Source of the DNA: Henckelia pumila
Taxonomy: Eukaryota > Streptophyta > Magnoliopsida > Lamiales > Gesneriaceae
Direction: 5' to 3'
Length of the DNA: 64,000 bases
Assembly (NCBI RefSeq): GCF_033568475.1
Contig: NC_133123.1
Coordinates: 25,344,622 to 25,408,621 of the forward strand
Positions within the stretch are counted from its first letter, which is position 1. Every line of letters starts with the position of its first letter. Positions 19,292-28,799 of the stretch are shown piece by piece. The notes beneath the pieces were generated by a model. That model ran no database searches. It saw only the letters and a list, made by a program, of their open reading frames with translations, and was not told the DNA's origin. The translations under genes were made by a program, and so were the position numbers.

Positions 19292-20569
19292 CTAAGGAAA
19301 TATTTGAGCAAGCGTCAGGTGAGTACGGGAATGATGCCATCTGTCAAAGCATTGTAGGTGACGCTTGACAGTGCGGAGAACGTGAGAGATGATCAAGTTG
19401 AGCTCTACAGTAGCTGCTGGTTGAGCCTTAGGTGAGTAGATCATCACACCTTTCCCTTTGTCCTTGGGATCAGCGAGAGTGACCTTTGGAGTTGATGAGG
19501 CACCTTCCCTAATTATCACACCCTTGGTAGGACGTGGAGCAGTAGTAGCAGCAGTGGTAGTAGTCTCAACCGTTGGCAGAATTGGTGTTGGAACGGTAGG
19601 AGCAAGTCCAGAAAGAGACTTTAACTTCTTGTGCTGCCTCTTCTTCTCGCCTGCAGGCGTGGATGACACAGCTGCTTTGGAGACAGAAGGAGATGACTTG
19701 CTGAAGGCTTGAATCAGTGGAACGTTCTCACGTGATTCGTCTTCAGAGTCAGACTCTATGATAAGTTGACGCTTGGCAGATTTCTTGGTATGGGCTGGTT
19801 TGGCCGCTACCGAAACTGTTGAAAGCGGTTGAGTGACAGCAATAACACTTGCGGTTGAAGGCAGAGTGTCGACCGCAACCTCTTTCTTGTTCAGAAACTT
19901 GAATATTGTAGACTTGTTGAGCCATTTGGAGGGATGCAGAGGCTCAGTCTTGGAGAAGTCTACTCCAAGGACGCTCAAGATGTGGCAAATTTGCAGAGCA
20001 AATCCCTCGGATTTCCCTTTTCTCCTGATCATTTCACATAAGGTAGTGAACAATATGTCTGACCAGTTGATGTTGATTTTGGAGGCGATACAAGCCATGT
20101 ATTGGAATTTCTCTATCGTCACCTTGTCGTATGATCCAGCCTTGGCAAGAAGATTCTTGGCCACGATGTTGGTCAATAGCCTGAATGGAGCTTTAAGAGA
20201 TGTCTTCTGAGCCGGCAGTTTGATCGGAGCATCAGTGGTTGAGAACTCCTTTAACCAGTATGAGCAGTTACCATCGGGAAGATCCGCGCATTTTGTCAAA
20301 CCCCTGGAGGGCAGATCAAATGTGTTGGCGAAGAACTTTTGATTGAAGGAGTAGGACTCTGTCCGGATCAAGCATTTGACAGTCCCATGCTCGATTTGAG
20401 CAGTTGCAAAGAACTCCTTCAATACAGGCAGATCGCAGATGGCGCTGCTTCCCAGAAACTTCTTTAGTCCAGAGGCTTCAAGCATGGTGAAGACCTCAGT
20501 GATTCCTGCATTGTTTGCCTCAATAACGGAATCAAAGTTGATTGCAAGGCAAGTCTTTTGGATCGACAT
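19292..20569 (-). CDS. Sirevirus extra ORF, N-terminal part
   Basis: A 425-aa reading frame starting about 0.36 kb after the pol stop. Residues 1-220 form a compact, Cys- and Phe-containing region ('NQKFFANTFDLP', 'KAPFRLLTNIVAKNLL') that reminds me of the 'putative plant transposon protein' domain found in plant retroelements. The rest is Ser/Thr/Lys-rich and probably disordered, with an acidic patch SDSEDES. No membrane segment or signal peptide is evident. A TAG at 19292-19294 ends it, but the same frame continues into the next ORF. Function is unknown. Confidence 0.65.
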   Translation of the reverse strand: MSIQKTCLAINFDSVIEANNAGITEVFTMLEASGLKKFLGSSAICDLPVLKEFFATAQIEHGTVKCLIRTESYSFNQKFFANTFDLPSRGLTKCADLPDGNCSYWLKEFSTTDAPIKLPAQKTSLKAPFRLLTNIVAKNLLAKAGSYDKVTIEKFQYMACIASKININWSDILFTTLCEMIRRKGKSEGFALQICHILSVLGVDFSKTEPLHPSKWLNKSTIFKFLNKKEVAVDTLPSTASVIAVTQPLSTVSVAAKPAHTKKSAKRQLIIESDSEDESRENVPLIQAFSKSSPSVSKAAVSSTPAGEKKRQHKKLKSLSGLAPTVPTPILPTVETTTTAATTAPRPTKGVIIREGASSTPKVTLADPKDKGKGVMIYSPKAQPAATVELNLIISHVLRTVKRHLQCFDRWHHSRTHLTLAQIFP

Positions 20570-20932
20570 GATAGCTGTAGATAAGAACTCGAGCAGAGAG
20601 TAAGCAAAAACTTGATAGTAATACGATAGAACTTTTAATGCAATATGAAAGCTTTAGCAACGGTGAAAGGTTGATATACGAGTGTAAAGAAGTATATATA
20701 GGAACCTATGGGCCATAGGGTGACGTCATGAAAAGTATTTTTGAAATTCAAAAAGTTTTGAAGAGTATAATCACCGCGCCCAATTAATGTCATTTGGTTC
20801 AAAGCACAAAGCTGCTAGTACGGAGCCTGTCAGAGACTAGCTAAAGGCGGATGATATGCCAACATTTATGGCAATGTAACAGCTAAGCTATTAACGTCAT
20901 ACTGGCAATCATTCTCCCTAAAAACATGCATA

Positions 20933-21562
20933 CTAACTTAGATCTACTAAACCAAGAATATTTCGAAAATATGAAAACTTAGCGTCCGGTAAAGGCTTGG
21001 TGAATATGTCTGCTGCTTGCTGATCGGTAGAGATGTATTCCAGCCTGATTTCCTTCTTTAAGACATGATCTCGGATAAAGTGATGCCTGACATCAATGTG
21101 CTTTGTCCTAGAGTGCATCACTGGATTGTGAGTGATGACTATGGCACTTGTATTGTCACAGTAGATTGGAGCTTCACTCGACCGGATTCCATAATCATTA
21201 AGCTGCTGTTGAATCCAGAGTATTTGAGCACAACAGCTGCCAGCAGCGAGATATTCTGCTTCGGCGGTCGAGGTAGCAATTGATGTCTGCTTCTTACTTG
21301 ACCACGAAATTAGTCTATCTCCAAGGAATTGACATGTGCCACTTGTACTTTTGCGATCAATTCTACAACCTGCATAATCTGCATCTGAATAGCCAATAAG
21401 ATTAAGATTTGAATCTTTGGGATACCAAAGACCCACATTAGTAGTTCCTTTAATATATTTAATTATTCGTTTGGCGGCAATGAAATGAGATTGCTTAGGT
21501 GTTGCTTGAAATCTAGCACATAAACAAACTGAATACATGATATCCGGTCGACTGGCAGTCAA
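20933..21562 (-). CDS. Copia RNase H region of Sirevirus pol (frameshifted part)
   Basis: This 209-aa stretch holds the end of RT and the RNase H domain. It includes DADYAG (catalytic Asp), 'STAEAEYLAA' (catalytic Glu), 'CDNTSA' and the conserved TKHIDVRHHFIRD and ADIFTKPL blocks near the C-terminus. It lies in a different frame from the preceding RT segment. The shift is at about 21560-21575, next to 'YRGLIG', where the family normally continues without a gap; a deletion of about 7 bp would explain it. The frame ends at 20933 with a normal-looking C-terminus. Confidence 0.9.
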   Translation of the reverse strand: MTASRPDIMYSVCLCARFQATPKQSHFIAAKRIIKYIKGTTNVGLWYPKDSNLNLIGYSDADYAGCRIDRKSTSGTCQFLGDRLISWSSKKQTSIATSTAEAEYLAAGSCCAQILWIQQQLNDYGIRSSEAPIYCDNTSAIVITHNPVMHSRTKHIDVRHHFIRDHVLKKEIRLEYISTDQQAADIFTKPLPDAKFSYFRNILGLVDLS

Positions 21563-21801
21563 ATAAAGCCAATAAGGCCTCGATACATTGTTACCTCGAC
21601 CGGGATTCCCCCTTCATCTTTATCAAGCTTGATTGATGTACTCATGGGGGTAGATACAGTTGAGCACTGTTCCATTCCAAACTTCTTTACCAATTCCTTG
21701 GCATACTTGGATTGATTGATAAATATTCCAGTTACAAGTTGCTTTACTTGCAATCCAAGAAAGAAATTTAGCTCGCCCATCATGCTCATTTCAAATTTCT
21801 C
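21559..21801 (-). pseudogene. Reverse transcriptase C-terminal segment between a stop and a frameshift
   Basis: The frame of the upstream pol ORF resumes directly after its TAG (21802-21804) and runs to a stop at 21559. It contains the RT continuation GELNFFLGLQVKQ and a segment ending 'MYRGLIGFI'. It has no start of its own. It is part of pol, isolated by one nonsense codon and one frameshift. Confidence 0.85.
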
Positions 21802-24126
21802 CTACATCATCTTAGAGAACTTTGAGCACAACTTGGGGTTAGTTGACCCAAATATAATGTCATCAACATAGATTTGTACTAGTAACACATGATCACCTTT
21901 TACAAATTTAAACAAGGTCTTATCGACCGTTCCAATTTGGAAATCATGTTCTAGTAAAAATTTTAGTAATGTATCGTACCATGCACGCGGTGCTTGTTTT
22001 AATCCATAGAGGGCTTTGTCAAGTTTATAGATATATTGAGGATGAGTAGGATTGACAAAACCTGGTGGTTGTTCAACATACACCTCTTCTTGAAGTAGAC
22101 CATTGAGAAATGCAGACTTGACATCCATTTGATAAACTTTAAAGTCCTTGAAAGCTGCATAGGCAAGAAAGATGCGGATTGCTTCTAGTCTTGCAACTGG
22201 TGCAAATGATTCCTCAAAGTCTATGCCTTCTTCTTGTCTGAATCCTTGGGCAACAAGTCGAGCTTTGTTACGCACAACAGTGCCATGTTCATCGAGCTTG
22301 TTACGAAACACCCATCTAGTTCCAATCACATTTTGATTTTCCGGTCGAGGAACTAGATGCCAAACATTGTTGCGGGTGAATTGATTCAACTCTTCTTGCA
22401 TAGCTTCAATCCAGCTGGCATCTGATAGAGCTTCATCTATCTTTTTGGGCTCTACCTGAGATATGAAAGCTGCATGCAAGAATTCATTAATCATTTGACC
22501 ACGTGTTTTTCGAGAAGCAGAAGGGTCACCTATGACCAACCCAGGTGGATGATCTTTGTTCCACCTAAAATAATTCCCTAAAGGGTTGTCATCAATTGGT
22601 TGACGAACGTCCTCGTTTACTGGATCATTATTGGCAGGAGGATCGTTATCAACCGGTGGGTCCTCTTCTGGCCTTGTTTGATCATACACGGTAGAGGGAA
22701 CTGGATCATCCTTCTTTTGAGGATATGGATCACTGTCACTTTCTTCCTGTAGATTTGTGTTTTCCAGTCTATGACTCAGATCATTTATGCTCCCTTGAGT
22801 TTGTTCTGTACAAAGAGTAGACTCATCAAAAACAACATGAATGGTTTCCTCTACCGTTAGTGATCTTTGATTGAACACTCGATAAGCTCTGCTAACGGCT
22901 GAGTAACCAATAAAAGTTCCTTCGTCTGCTTTGGCATCGAAGGCTGTCAAATGATTTTTGCCATTGTTGTGGATAAAGCATTTGCACCCAAAAATTTTGA
23001 AGTATGAAATATCAGGTTTTGTGCCATTCCAGATCTCATATGGAGTTTTGTTAAATCGTTTATTAATCATAGATCTGTTTTGAGTATAGCAAGCTGTGTT
23101 AACTGCTTCTGCCCAAAGCCTTTGAGAAACATTTGAATCAGCAATCATAGTTCTGGCTGCTTCTTTTAAAGTACGATTCCTTCTTTCAGCCACCCCATTT
23201 TGCTGTGGGGATCTAGCAGCTGACAACTCATGCTTGATTCCCTGATCATCTAGATAAGTCATAAGAGCAGTGTTTAAAAACTCAGTCCCTCTATCACTCC
23301 TGATTCTATCTATCACGGTGGATTGTTCATTTTGCAAACGTTTAAAAAGCTTAATCAGGTGAGGTGCAGTTTGATCTTTTGAAGAGAGAAAGATGACCCA
23401 AGTAAATCGAGAAAAGCCATCTATAACAACAAGAGCATATCTCATTCCCCCTATGCTTCTTACTGGTATAGGACCAAATAGGTCCATGTGAAGTAAATCT
23501 AAGCATTTGGAGGAAGACATACACCCTTTATTTTTAAAGGTTGCTCTCACCTGCTTTCCTAGTTGACAAGCAGGACAAACTTTGTCTTTTATAAAATCTC
23601 CTTCAGGCAGACCAGAAACCAAATCATGCTTTCTCAAGTTAGAGATGGACTTAAAATTTAGATGATTTAACCGCTTATGCCACAACCAATGTTTATCATG
23701 ATGAGCAGTAAGACAAGTAGGTGAATAAGTATGTGAGCAAGACCAGTTTACCTTGTAGGTGTTTAGGTCTCTTACACCGGTCATAAGAGTCTCACCTTTG
23801 TTATTTTTGATAATGCAAGTGTGTTTGTGAAACTCGACCGAATGATCATTGTCACATAGTTGACTAATACTTATCAAATTATAGCACAGTTTGTCAACAA
23901 GCAACACATCTTTAATAATGATGTTACCATGGATAATCTTACCCTTACCCACGGTTTTACCTTTGGAGTTGTCTCCAAAGCTGATCTTTGGTCCTTTGCA
24001 CAGCACGACTTCTGTCAGAAGTTCTGGATTCCCTGTCATGTGCCGTGAGCAACCACTATCTAAGTACCAGGTAGTGTCCTTGATAGAAGTGGTCTTCTCG
24101 CCCGTTTGGACTTTTAGTACCTGCAA
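21802..24126 (-). CDS. Sirevirus pol: protease, integrase and reverse transcriptase
   Basis: A 774-aa frame. Near residue 23 is [13 protein letters not shown], the aspartic protease site. Then come the GAG-pre-integrase zinc region (H..H..CPAC), the integrase core with HMDLFGP, 'RSDRGTEF' and '[12 protein letters not shown]' supplying the D,D,E residues, and the Copia RT with '[11 protein letters not shown]', '[12 protein letters not shown]' and YVDDIIFG near residue 755. A TAG at 21802-21804 stops the frame shortly after the RT active site, though coding sequence continues beyond it. The start is in the same frame as gag, downstream of gag's TAG. The break implies that this copy cannot make full-length pol. 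Confidence 0.92.
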   Translation of the reverse strand: MQVLKVQTGEKTTSIKDTTWYLDSGCSRHMTGNPELLTEVVLCKGPKISFGDNSKGKTVGKGKIIHGNIIIKDVLLVDKLCYNLISISQLCDNDHSVEFHKHTCIIKNNKGETLMTGVRDLNTYKVNWSCSHTYSPTCLTAHHDKHWLWHKRLNHLNFKSISNLRKHDLVSGLPEGDFIKDKVCPACQLGKQVRATFKNKGCMSSSKCLDLLHMDLFGPIPVRSIGGMRYALVVIDGFSRFTWVIFLSSKDQTAPHLIKLFKRLQNEQSTVIDRIRSDRGTEFLNTALMTYLDDQGIKHELSAARSPQQNGVAERRNRTLKEAARTMIADSNVSQRLWAEAVNTACYTQNRSMINKRFNKTPYEIWNGTKPDISYFKIFGCKCFIHNNGKNHLTAFDAKADEGTFIGYSAVSRAYRVFNQRSLTVEETIHVVFDESTLCTEQTQGSINDLSHRLENTNLQEESDSDPYPQKKDDPVPSTVYDQTRPEEDPPVDNDPPANNDPVNEDVRQPIDDNPLGNYFRWNKDHPPGLVIGDPSASRKTRGQMINEFLHAAFISQVEPKKIDEALSDASWIEAMQEELNQFTRNNVWHLVPRPENQNVIGTRWVFRNKLDEHGTVVRNKARLVAQGFRQEEGIDFEESFAPVARLEAIRIFLAYAAFKDFKVYQMDVKSAFLNGLLQEEVYVEQPPGFVNPTHPQYIYKLDKALYGLKQAPRAWYDTLLKFLLEHDFQIGTVDKTLFKFVKGDHVLLVQIYVDDIIFGSTNPKLCSKFSKMM

Positions 24127-24153
24127 AAAGTGAGGAACTTTTGGTACCCATAT

Positions 24154-26166
24154 CTAGTAGGGTCCAGGTCGGATTAGCCCTTTTGGGACCCACACCTGGA
24201 ACACCCTTACAGGTTTGCCCGTGTGTGTGTCCAGAAATCTGTGCGGTCGATAAGCAGTAAATGTGTGTGCTTGTGAGGTTGCTATGTGCTGCTTGCCTTT
24301 TTGATCTTTATCAGTTAGCCTGTACCTCTTTTGAACTGGCCTGCAATTAAAGTACTGGTAAGGCTTCTCCTTTGACCATCTTCTCTTAGAGTAGTTAGAC
24401 TCATTCCATGGCTTTTTGAAATTATATTGGTTTCCCTTTCTTCTTTCATTAGGTTTTGGTTTAATCCAAGTTCCTCTTTGATTAGAGATCTGGGGATCCA
24501 CATATCCCAGCCCTCTATGCTTAGAGTTTCGTTCGTTAGATAATTTCTGATTTTTGTCAAAGCTGCACTCATCATGTTCATATATCGTGCTGGACCTGAC
24601 AAATCTTATTTTGTTAAGATTGCCTTTGTCCAGGCTTGACTGAATACAAGATTCCATAGACTGTTCATTTGTTCCAAACCCTATACCGGTTTTGTCATGT
24701 GCCGGTCTTTGGATTTCTTGAATCTTGTCAATGGTTACAGAAGATTTATTCCAAGCCTTAATTGTTTCAAGTAGTTTTTTGTTCTCAGTCAAGGTTGCTT
24801 GGAACACTCTTTTCAAGGTGTCATTCTCAGTAGCCAGCAGACTTAGCTTGACCTTAAGACCATCAAGCTCTTTTCGCTGCATGCAGCTTGACTCGCTTGA
24901 CTTATCTTTTAGGTCAGCTCTTTCTGCCTTTACCTCCTCGAATTCCTTGGATAATGTTTTGTATTCATTAGCCATTTCGTGTAAAGCAGTAACTAGATCA
25001 CTGTGAGTAAATTCAGGTGAACCAAAGTCAAATACCTCCTCAGCTTCTTCTTCGATGTCAGCCATAAGACATTCAACCTTTTCATCATCGCTGTCATCTG
25101 AAGAGCTTCCGGTATTGGGGTTGTCAGAGTCAGACTCAGCCCACTTGCTTTTGCTTTCGTCTGCTACTAGAACCCTTTGGTTTCTTCCTTTTCTAAACAT
25201 CCTCTTGTCCTCCTTGCCCTTTCTTCTTTCGAAAACTTGCTTCTGATCATTGCTCTTAGGCTTGGTGCAATCTGCAATGAAGTGGCCTGGCTTGCCACAG
25301 TTAAAACACGTAGGACCATCGTCTGTATGGTCCGATTTATGATAATTTTTAAATTTAGAATTGTTTTTACGCATAAATCTACCAAATTTCTTGACAAAGA
25401 GTGTCATGGCTTCGTTGCTGATTTGCTCAGCTGATCTCTTTGGAGCTTCCTCGACCGATGGACGCATCACCGTTGAGGTTAAGGCCTTGGTTGGTTGAGA
25501 GGTAGATGGTTCATCTTCTGTCCTCATGTTGAGCTCGAACTCGTAGGCTTTGAGATCTGCAAAGAGATCATGCAGTTCAACCTTGCTTAAGTCTTTTGAC
25601 TCCCTCATGGCCACTGTCTTGATCTCCCATTCTTTGGGCAAAGCTCTCATAACCTTCACAGCAATTTCACGGTTAGTATAAGTTTTTCCTAAAGCAATAA
25701 GGTCACAAATGATACTACTAAACCGTTCATCAAATTCAGCCATGGTTTCCCCTGGCTTCATTTTGGCATTGTCATATTTTTGAATGGCCATAGTGAGCTT
25801 GTTTTCCTTGGTTTGGTCATTTCCTTCACACAGCTGAGTGAGCTTCTCCCAAATCTCCTTTGCTGTGGAGCATGACTTGATTTTGCTGAACATGTTCTTA
25901 TCCAGAGTTTTGTATAGGATGTCCCGGGCCACATTGTCAAGATTGGCCTTCTTTTTGTCCTCAGTAGTCCACTCAGCTCTTGGTTTCTCAATCATTTGTC
26001 CTGCACCATCGGTTAGAGCTGGGTTGACCTTCATGATTTTGATAGGACCGTCTGTTATGACATATAGCATGTCATCGTCCTGTGCTGCAAGATGTGCCTG
26101 CATGCGAATTTTCCAGTCATCATAATCTTCTTTAGAAAACATAGGAATTTTGTTGAAAGAAGTCAT
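24154..26166 (-). CDS. Sirevirus gag
   Basis: A 670-aa gag protein starting 40 nt after the primer-binding site. The first ~230 residues match the Copia gag (UBN2/DUF4219-type) fold: 'DYDDWKIRMQAHL', 'AKEIWEKL', 'MKPGETMAEFDERF'. A CCHC zinc knuckle, CFNCGKPGHFIADC, begins near residue 286. It is followed by an acidic Ser/Asp-rich stretch and a coiled coil (about residues 385-480) as in other long Sirevirus gags. The frame ends in TAG at 24154-24156, but the same frame continues into pol with no shift. The stop may be a mutation or a suppressible stop; the sequence alone cannot decide. Confidence 0.92.
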   Translation of the reverse strand: MTSFNKIPMFSKEDYDDWKIRMQAHLAAQDDDMLYVITDGPIKIMKVNPALTDGAGQMIEKPRAEWTTEDKKKANLDNVARDILYKTLDKNMFSKIKSCSTAKEIWEKLTQLCEGNDQTKENKLTMAIQKYDNAKMKPGETMAEFDERFSSIICDLIALGKTYTNREIAVKVMRALPKEWEIKTVAMRESKDLSKVELHDLFADLKAYEFELNMRTEDEPSTSQPTKALTSTVMRPSVEEAPKRSAEQISNEAMTLFVKKFGRFMRKNNSKFKNYHKSDHTDDGPTCFNCGKPGHFIADCTKPKSNDQKQVFERRKGKEDKRMFRKGRNQRVLVADESKSKWAESDSDNPNTGSSSDDSDDEKVECLMADIEEEAEEVFDFGSPEFTHSDLVTALHEMANEYKTLSKEFEEVKAERADLKDKSSESSCMQRKELDGLKVKLSLLATENDTLKRVFQATLTENKKLLETIKAWNKSSVTIDKIQEIQRPAHDKTGIGFGTNEQSMESCIQSSLDKGNLNKIRFVRSSTIYEHDECSFDKNQKLSNERNSKHRGLGYVDPQISNQRGTWIKPKPNERRKGNQYNFKKPWNESNYSKRRWSKEKPYQYFNCRPVQKRYRLTDKDQKGKQHIATSQAHTFTAYRPHRFLDTHTGKPVRVFQVWVPKGLIRPGPY

Positions 26167-26205
26167 GATTTTAAAACTTTAGACCAGCAGTTGAGAAAGG
26201 AACCC

Positions 26206-26217
26206 GCTCTGATACCA
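26206..26217 (-). other. Primer-binding site (initiator Met tRNA)
   Basis: The minus strand reads TGGTATCAGAGC two bases inside the 5' LTR. This is the canonical plant Copia primer site, complementary to the 3' end of initiator methionine tRNA. Confidence 0.93.
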
Positions 26218-26219
26218 CT

Positions 26220-27496
26220 TGTTGGGATCGGTTCAGAGGGTAGAGGGGGGGTGAATACACTCTGAAACTTATTTTCTTTCTTTTCAAAATGATCAAGTGA
26301 AGTTTAGTTCACTTAATCTTTTTTCTCAACTTCTAAAACGGTTTGAACAACTTAAATAGTGCGGAAATAGTTCAGAGGTTTTAGTGATGCAAAGGCAAGT
26401 TAAAACACGATGTATGAGCAATATGTAAGATAAATATGCAGTAAAGACTGAGGCACGATTTATGGAAGTTCGAAGGCTTAATCCTTCTACGTCTCCCCTT
26501 CTTCCACTTAGGAAGGAATTCACTAGAAAACTTTGGTTATTACAACGTCTTGCAATACACCCACTTCAGACTTAGGACTTATCCAATGCCTAATCTGAAA
26601 CTCCTAGATTTACACAGATAAGATTCTCAGTTCTTATCAGACTGGTGGAAGCTTTCAGAGTAGCTTCAAGTCTCTTCAATTAATGAATACAGTCCGGTTG
26701 AGCTTCTCAAACTGCAGAGCGGTCGAGAGGCTTGGAAACCCTAGGATGATCCTTGAAAATCAGATATGTAAACTGTAGGCGAGGGTTTATTTGAGCAGCA
26801 GGTGAATGATCTTGTAAGTGTGCTCAAGTATTGCTTCAGTATATCAGATGAGGACTTCTGATAGTATTCAAGTGATTGAGTTGATTGAGATTTTTCGTGT
26901 TGCTTGTCTTCTTCTTTTGTCTTGAGCAATCTTCCCTTTATATAGGTCAATCATTAACGTCTTTATTTTGAACGTTCTGATGCTGCATTGAATGCACATT
27001 TAATGCTTCATAAATGCATTGATGATTCTGCATGAAGATCGTACTCTTCTTTAAATGCAGACAACTTCCAGGGTCCAAAACTGGTATAAACGGTCGAATG
27101 CTTTATCTGTAGCCATTCTGCGTTTTTGCCATTTTAGTGCAACTTGTTGTCTCGATGCAAGAGTCAACAGATCTTCTGATACGCCGGTTCTGCTTTTGAT
27201 AAAAGATCTTGCAAAGAACGTCTTGTCTCAAGTATTTGTCTTGAGATATCTTGATAAACAGTTGACTTTCTTCCGGTAGAGAGATTTATCCTCTGCTGGT
27301 TTGAATAACCAGTCGATAGGCTTGTGACTGCAACCGGTCGAGAGACAAAGGCGGTTGACAAGCTTCCGGTAGACAACTTGAAAGGTTTAGACGGTTGCGG
27401 TAGGAGTTGTAGTAAATTCCTGAAGTACAAAAGATTGGTAGCACATTCCTATACAATGAGTTGTTGTTTGTTATCACCAAAATTTCGGATTCAACA
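26220..27496 (-). repeat. Sirevirus 5' LTR
   Basis: The 1277-bp LTR at the promoter end of the minus-strand element. It matches the other LTR except for about 20 substitutions and a 3-bp indel near 26565. Confidence 0.93.
26935..26946 (-). promoter_or_regulatory. TATA box of Sirevirus 5' LTR
   Basis: The minus strand reads cctatataaagg, the only strong TATA motif in the LTR and conserved in both copies. It would place the transcript start some 25-30 nt further into the LTR. Confidence 0.65.
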
Positions 27497-27544
27497 ATAT
27501 ATATTTAACAATTTTAATTATATAAATGTCATTTACTTGCCAAC

Positions 27545-27588
<44 letters not shown>

Positions 27589-27900
27589 CAAATAATATAG
27601 CATAAAATGATAAAGGAACTTCGTTCCATTGGATTTTCCAATAACAAAACATTGTTTTCGCGCGCACACACATATATTTATGTATAAAATAAAAAATATA
27701 ACTAGGAAAGTACATGTATGATACACACGATGAACCTAGAATTATATATATGTTTATTAATATCTAATAAATATTAAAGATATCTGATCGACAATAATAA
27801 TAGACATTATTTTCAAACTAAACAAAAGGATAAACAACCAAAAACTGAAAAATCATAATGTTCATTATAGGTACTATAACAATTGTTTGTTAAGTTTTCA
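27497..27900. other. Right flank of the Sirevirus
   Basis: Contains a second copy of the block aacaattttaattatat (27507-27541) that also lies left of the element, then an (AT)n tract at 27547-27587, then plain AT-rich DNA. No gene is supported. Confidence 0.6.
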
Positions 27901-27916
27901 AAATTAAACATAAGAG

Positions 27917-28166
27917 CCAATGAGGTCTTGGCTTAGTGGTCAAGACTGAGGCCCTTAGACCACGAGGTCTCAAGTTCGATTCTCGCTAATTACGGGTAGA
28001 TTTTCTAATTTATTTAGGTAGATTTAGGTACTTTCTTAGCTCGAGACAAGCACGTCTCGAGTCCATGTTCAAGTTCCGTCGGTTGTGCGAGCAAATTTCA
28101 CTCTTTAGTGTTGCCAATATTATGTAATTTCAATATTCGATGCAATTTGTACTAAAAAAAAAAAAT
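27917..28166 (+). mobile_element. tRNA-derived SINE with 13-bp target duplication
   Basis: A 250-bp element whose 5' part is tRNA-like. It has a Pol III A box in 'ttggcttagtggtcaagac' and a B box in 'ctcaagttcgattctc'. The 3' end is ttgtact followed by about 12 A residues. A perfect direct repeat, ttaaacataagag, lies at 27904-27916 and 28167-28179. A tRNA head, A tail and a 13-bp duplication together define a SINE moved by LINE machinery. A second copy is at 48664-48907 in reverse orientation. Confidence 0.9.
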
Positions 28167-28179
28167 TTAAACATAAGAG

Positions 28180-28790
28180 AAATAAACTCAAAAACTGAAA
28201 ATGTCAAAAATTTACAATTTTAATCTTGTAAGTTAGCCTATTTAAGCTTTTTGTTATGTGACTTGCAAGGTTCAGCTCTTGCCTAATTTTAATTATATAG
28301 TTTAGATAATGTCAAAATTTTCTATTTGAATAAAAAAACACTTTAAAAAATGAAGTAATTAAAATAAATGTAAATAATAATTTCAAAATTATTTATATAA
28401 GTACTTGATATAATTTTTAAAAAAGCATATATATTAGAACATGTATAGTTTAAAAATCAAAAAATACATTTCTCTATCCAGGAGAAAACAATAAAAGAAA
28501 TTAACATAAAAACAAAAAATTTGATCAAAACCCAAACCACCACAATAGATTCAAATAAATTACAGATAATGACAAGTTATCAACTATAATTATCTTATGC
28601 GACAAAATTATCTTAGTAATACAAAATAAAAACACAAAAATTATTCAATAAATTTAATATTTAATTACGTTTTCACTAAATTTTAACTCTTTTGGATTTT
28701 GGGAACCTTTTTCAGTTTGCTTTTTAGAATTACATATTATGAATAGTTAATTTTATATCGGAATGGATCTTTTGTAAATTAATATTCAAT
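28180..28790. other. Gene-free AT-rich stretch
   Basis: No ORF, bounded repeat or RNA gene is supported. Confidence 0.5.
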
Positions 28791-28799
28791 TTTATGTGA

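Larger units (their letters stand above)
16356..27496 (-). mobile_element. Complete Sirevirus-type Copia LTR retrotransposon
   Basis: The element is 11,141 bp, with LTRs at 16356-17629 and 26220-27496 that start tgttgggatcggttc and end ggattcaaca on the plus strand. It is transcribed on the minus strand: the primer site is next to the right LTR and the polypurine tract next to the left one. Order is gag, protease, integrase, reverse transcriptase, RNase H, then a large extra ORF region. Integrase before RT defines Copia. LTR length, long gag and an ORF after pol define Sirevirus. Flanks atata/atata fit a 5-bp duplication but lie in AT repeats. I count about 20 substitutions plus a 3-bp indel between LTRs, under 2 percent, so it is young. 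Three in-frame stops and a frameshift make this copy defective. Confidence 0.93.

Noticed and set aside
19458-20210. Plus-strand ORFs of 84 and 125 aa within the Sirevirus
   Set aside because: They are antisense shadows of the extra ORF, with no start context or domain.
27474-27715. ORFs encoding poly-(Ile-Tyr) stretches
   Set aside because: They are translations of the (AT)n microsatellite.
27917-28166. A functional tRNA gene
   Set aside because: A and B boxes are present, but there is no complete cloverleaf I can fold. The sequence continues into a SINE body with an A tail and a 13-bp duplication.
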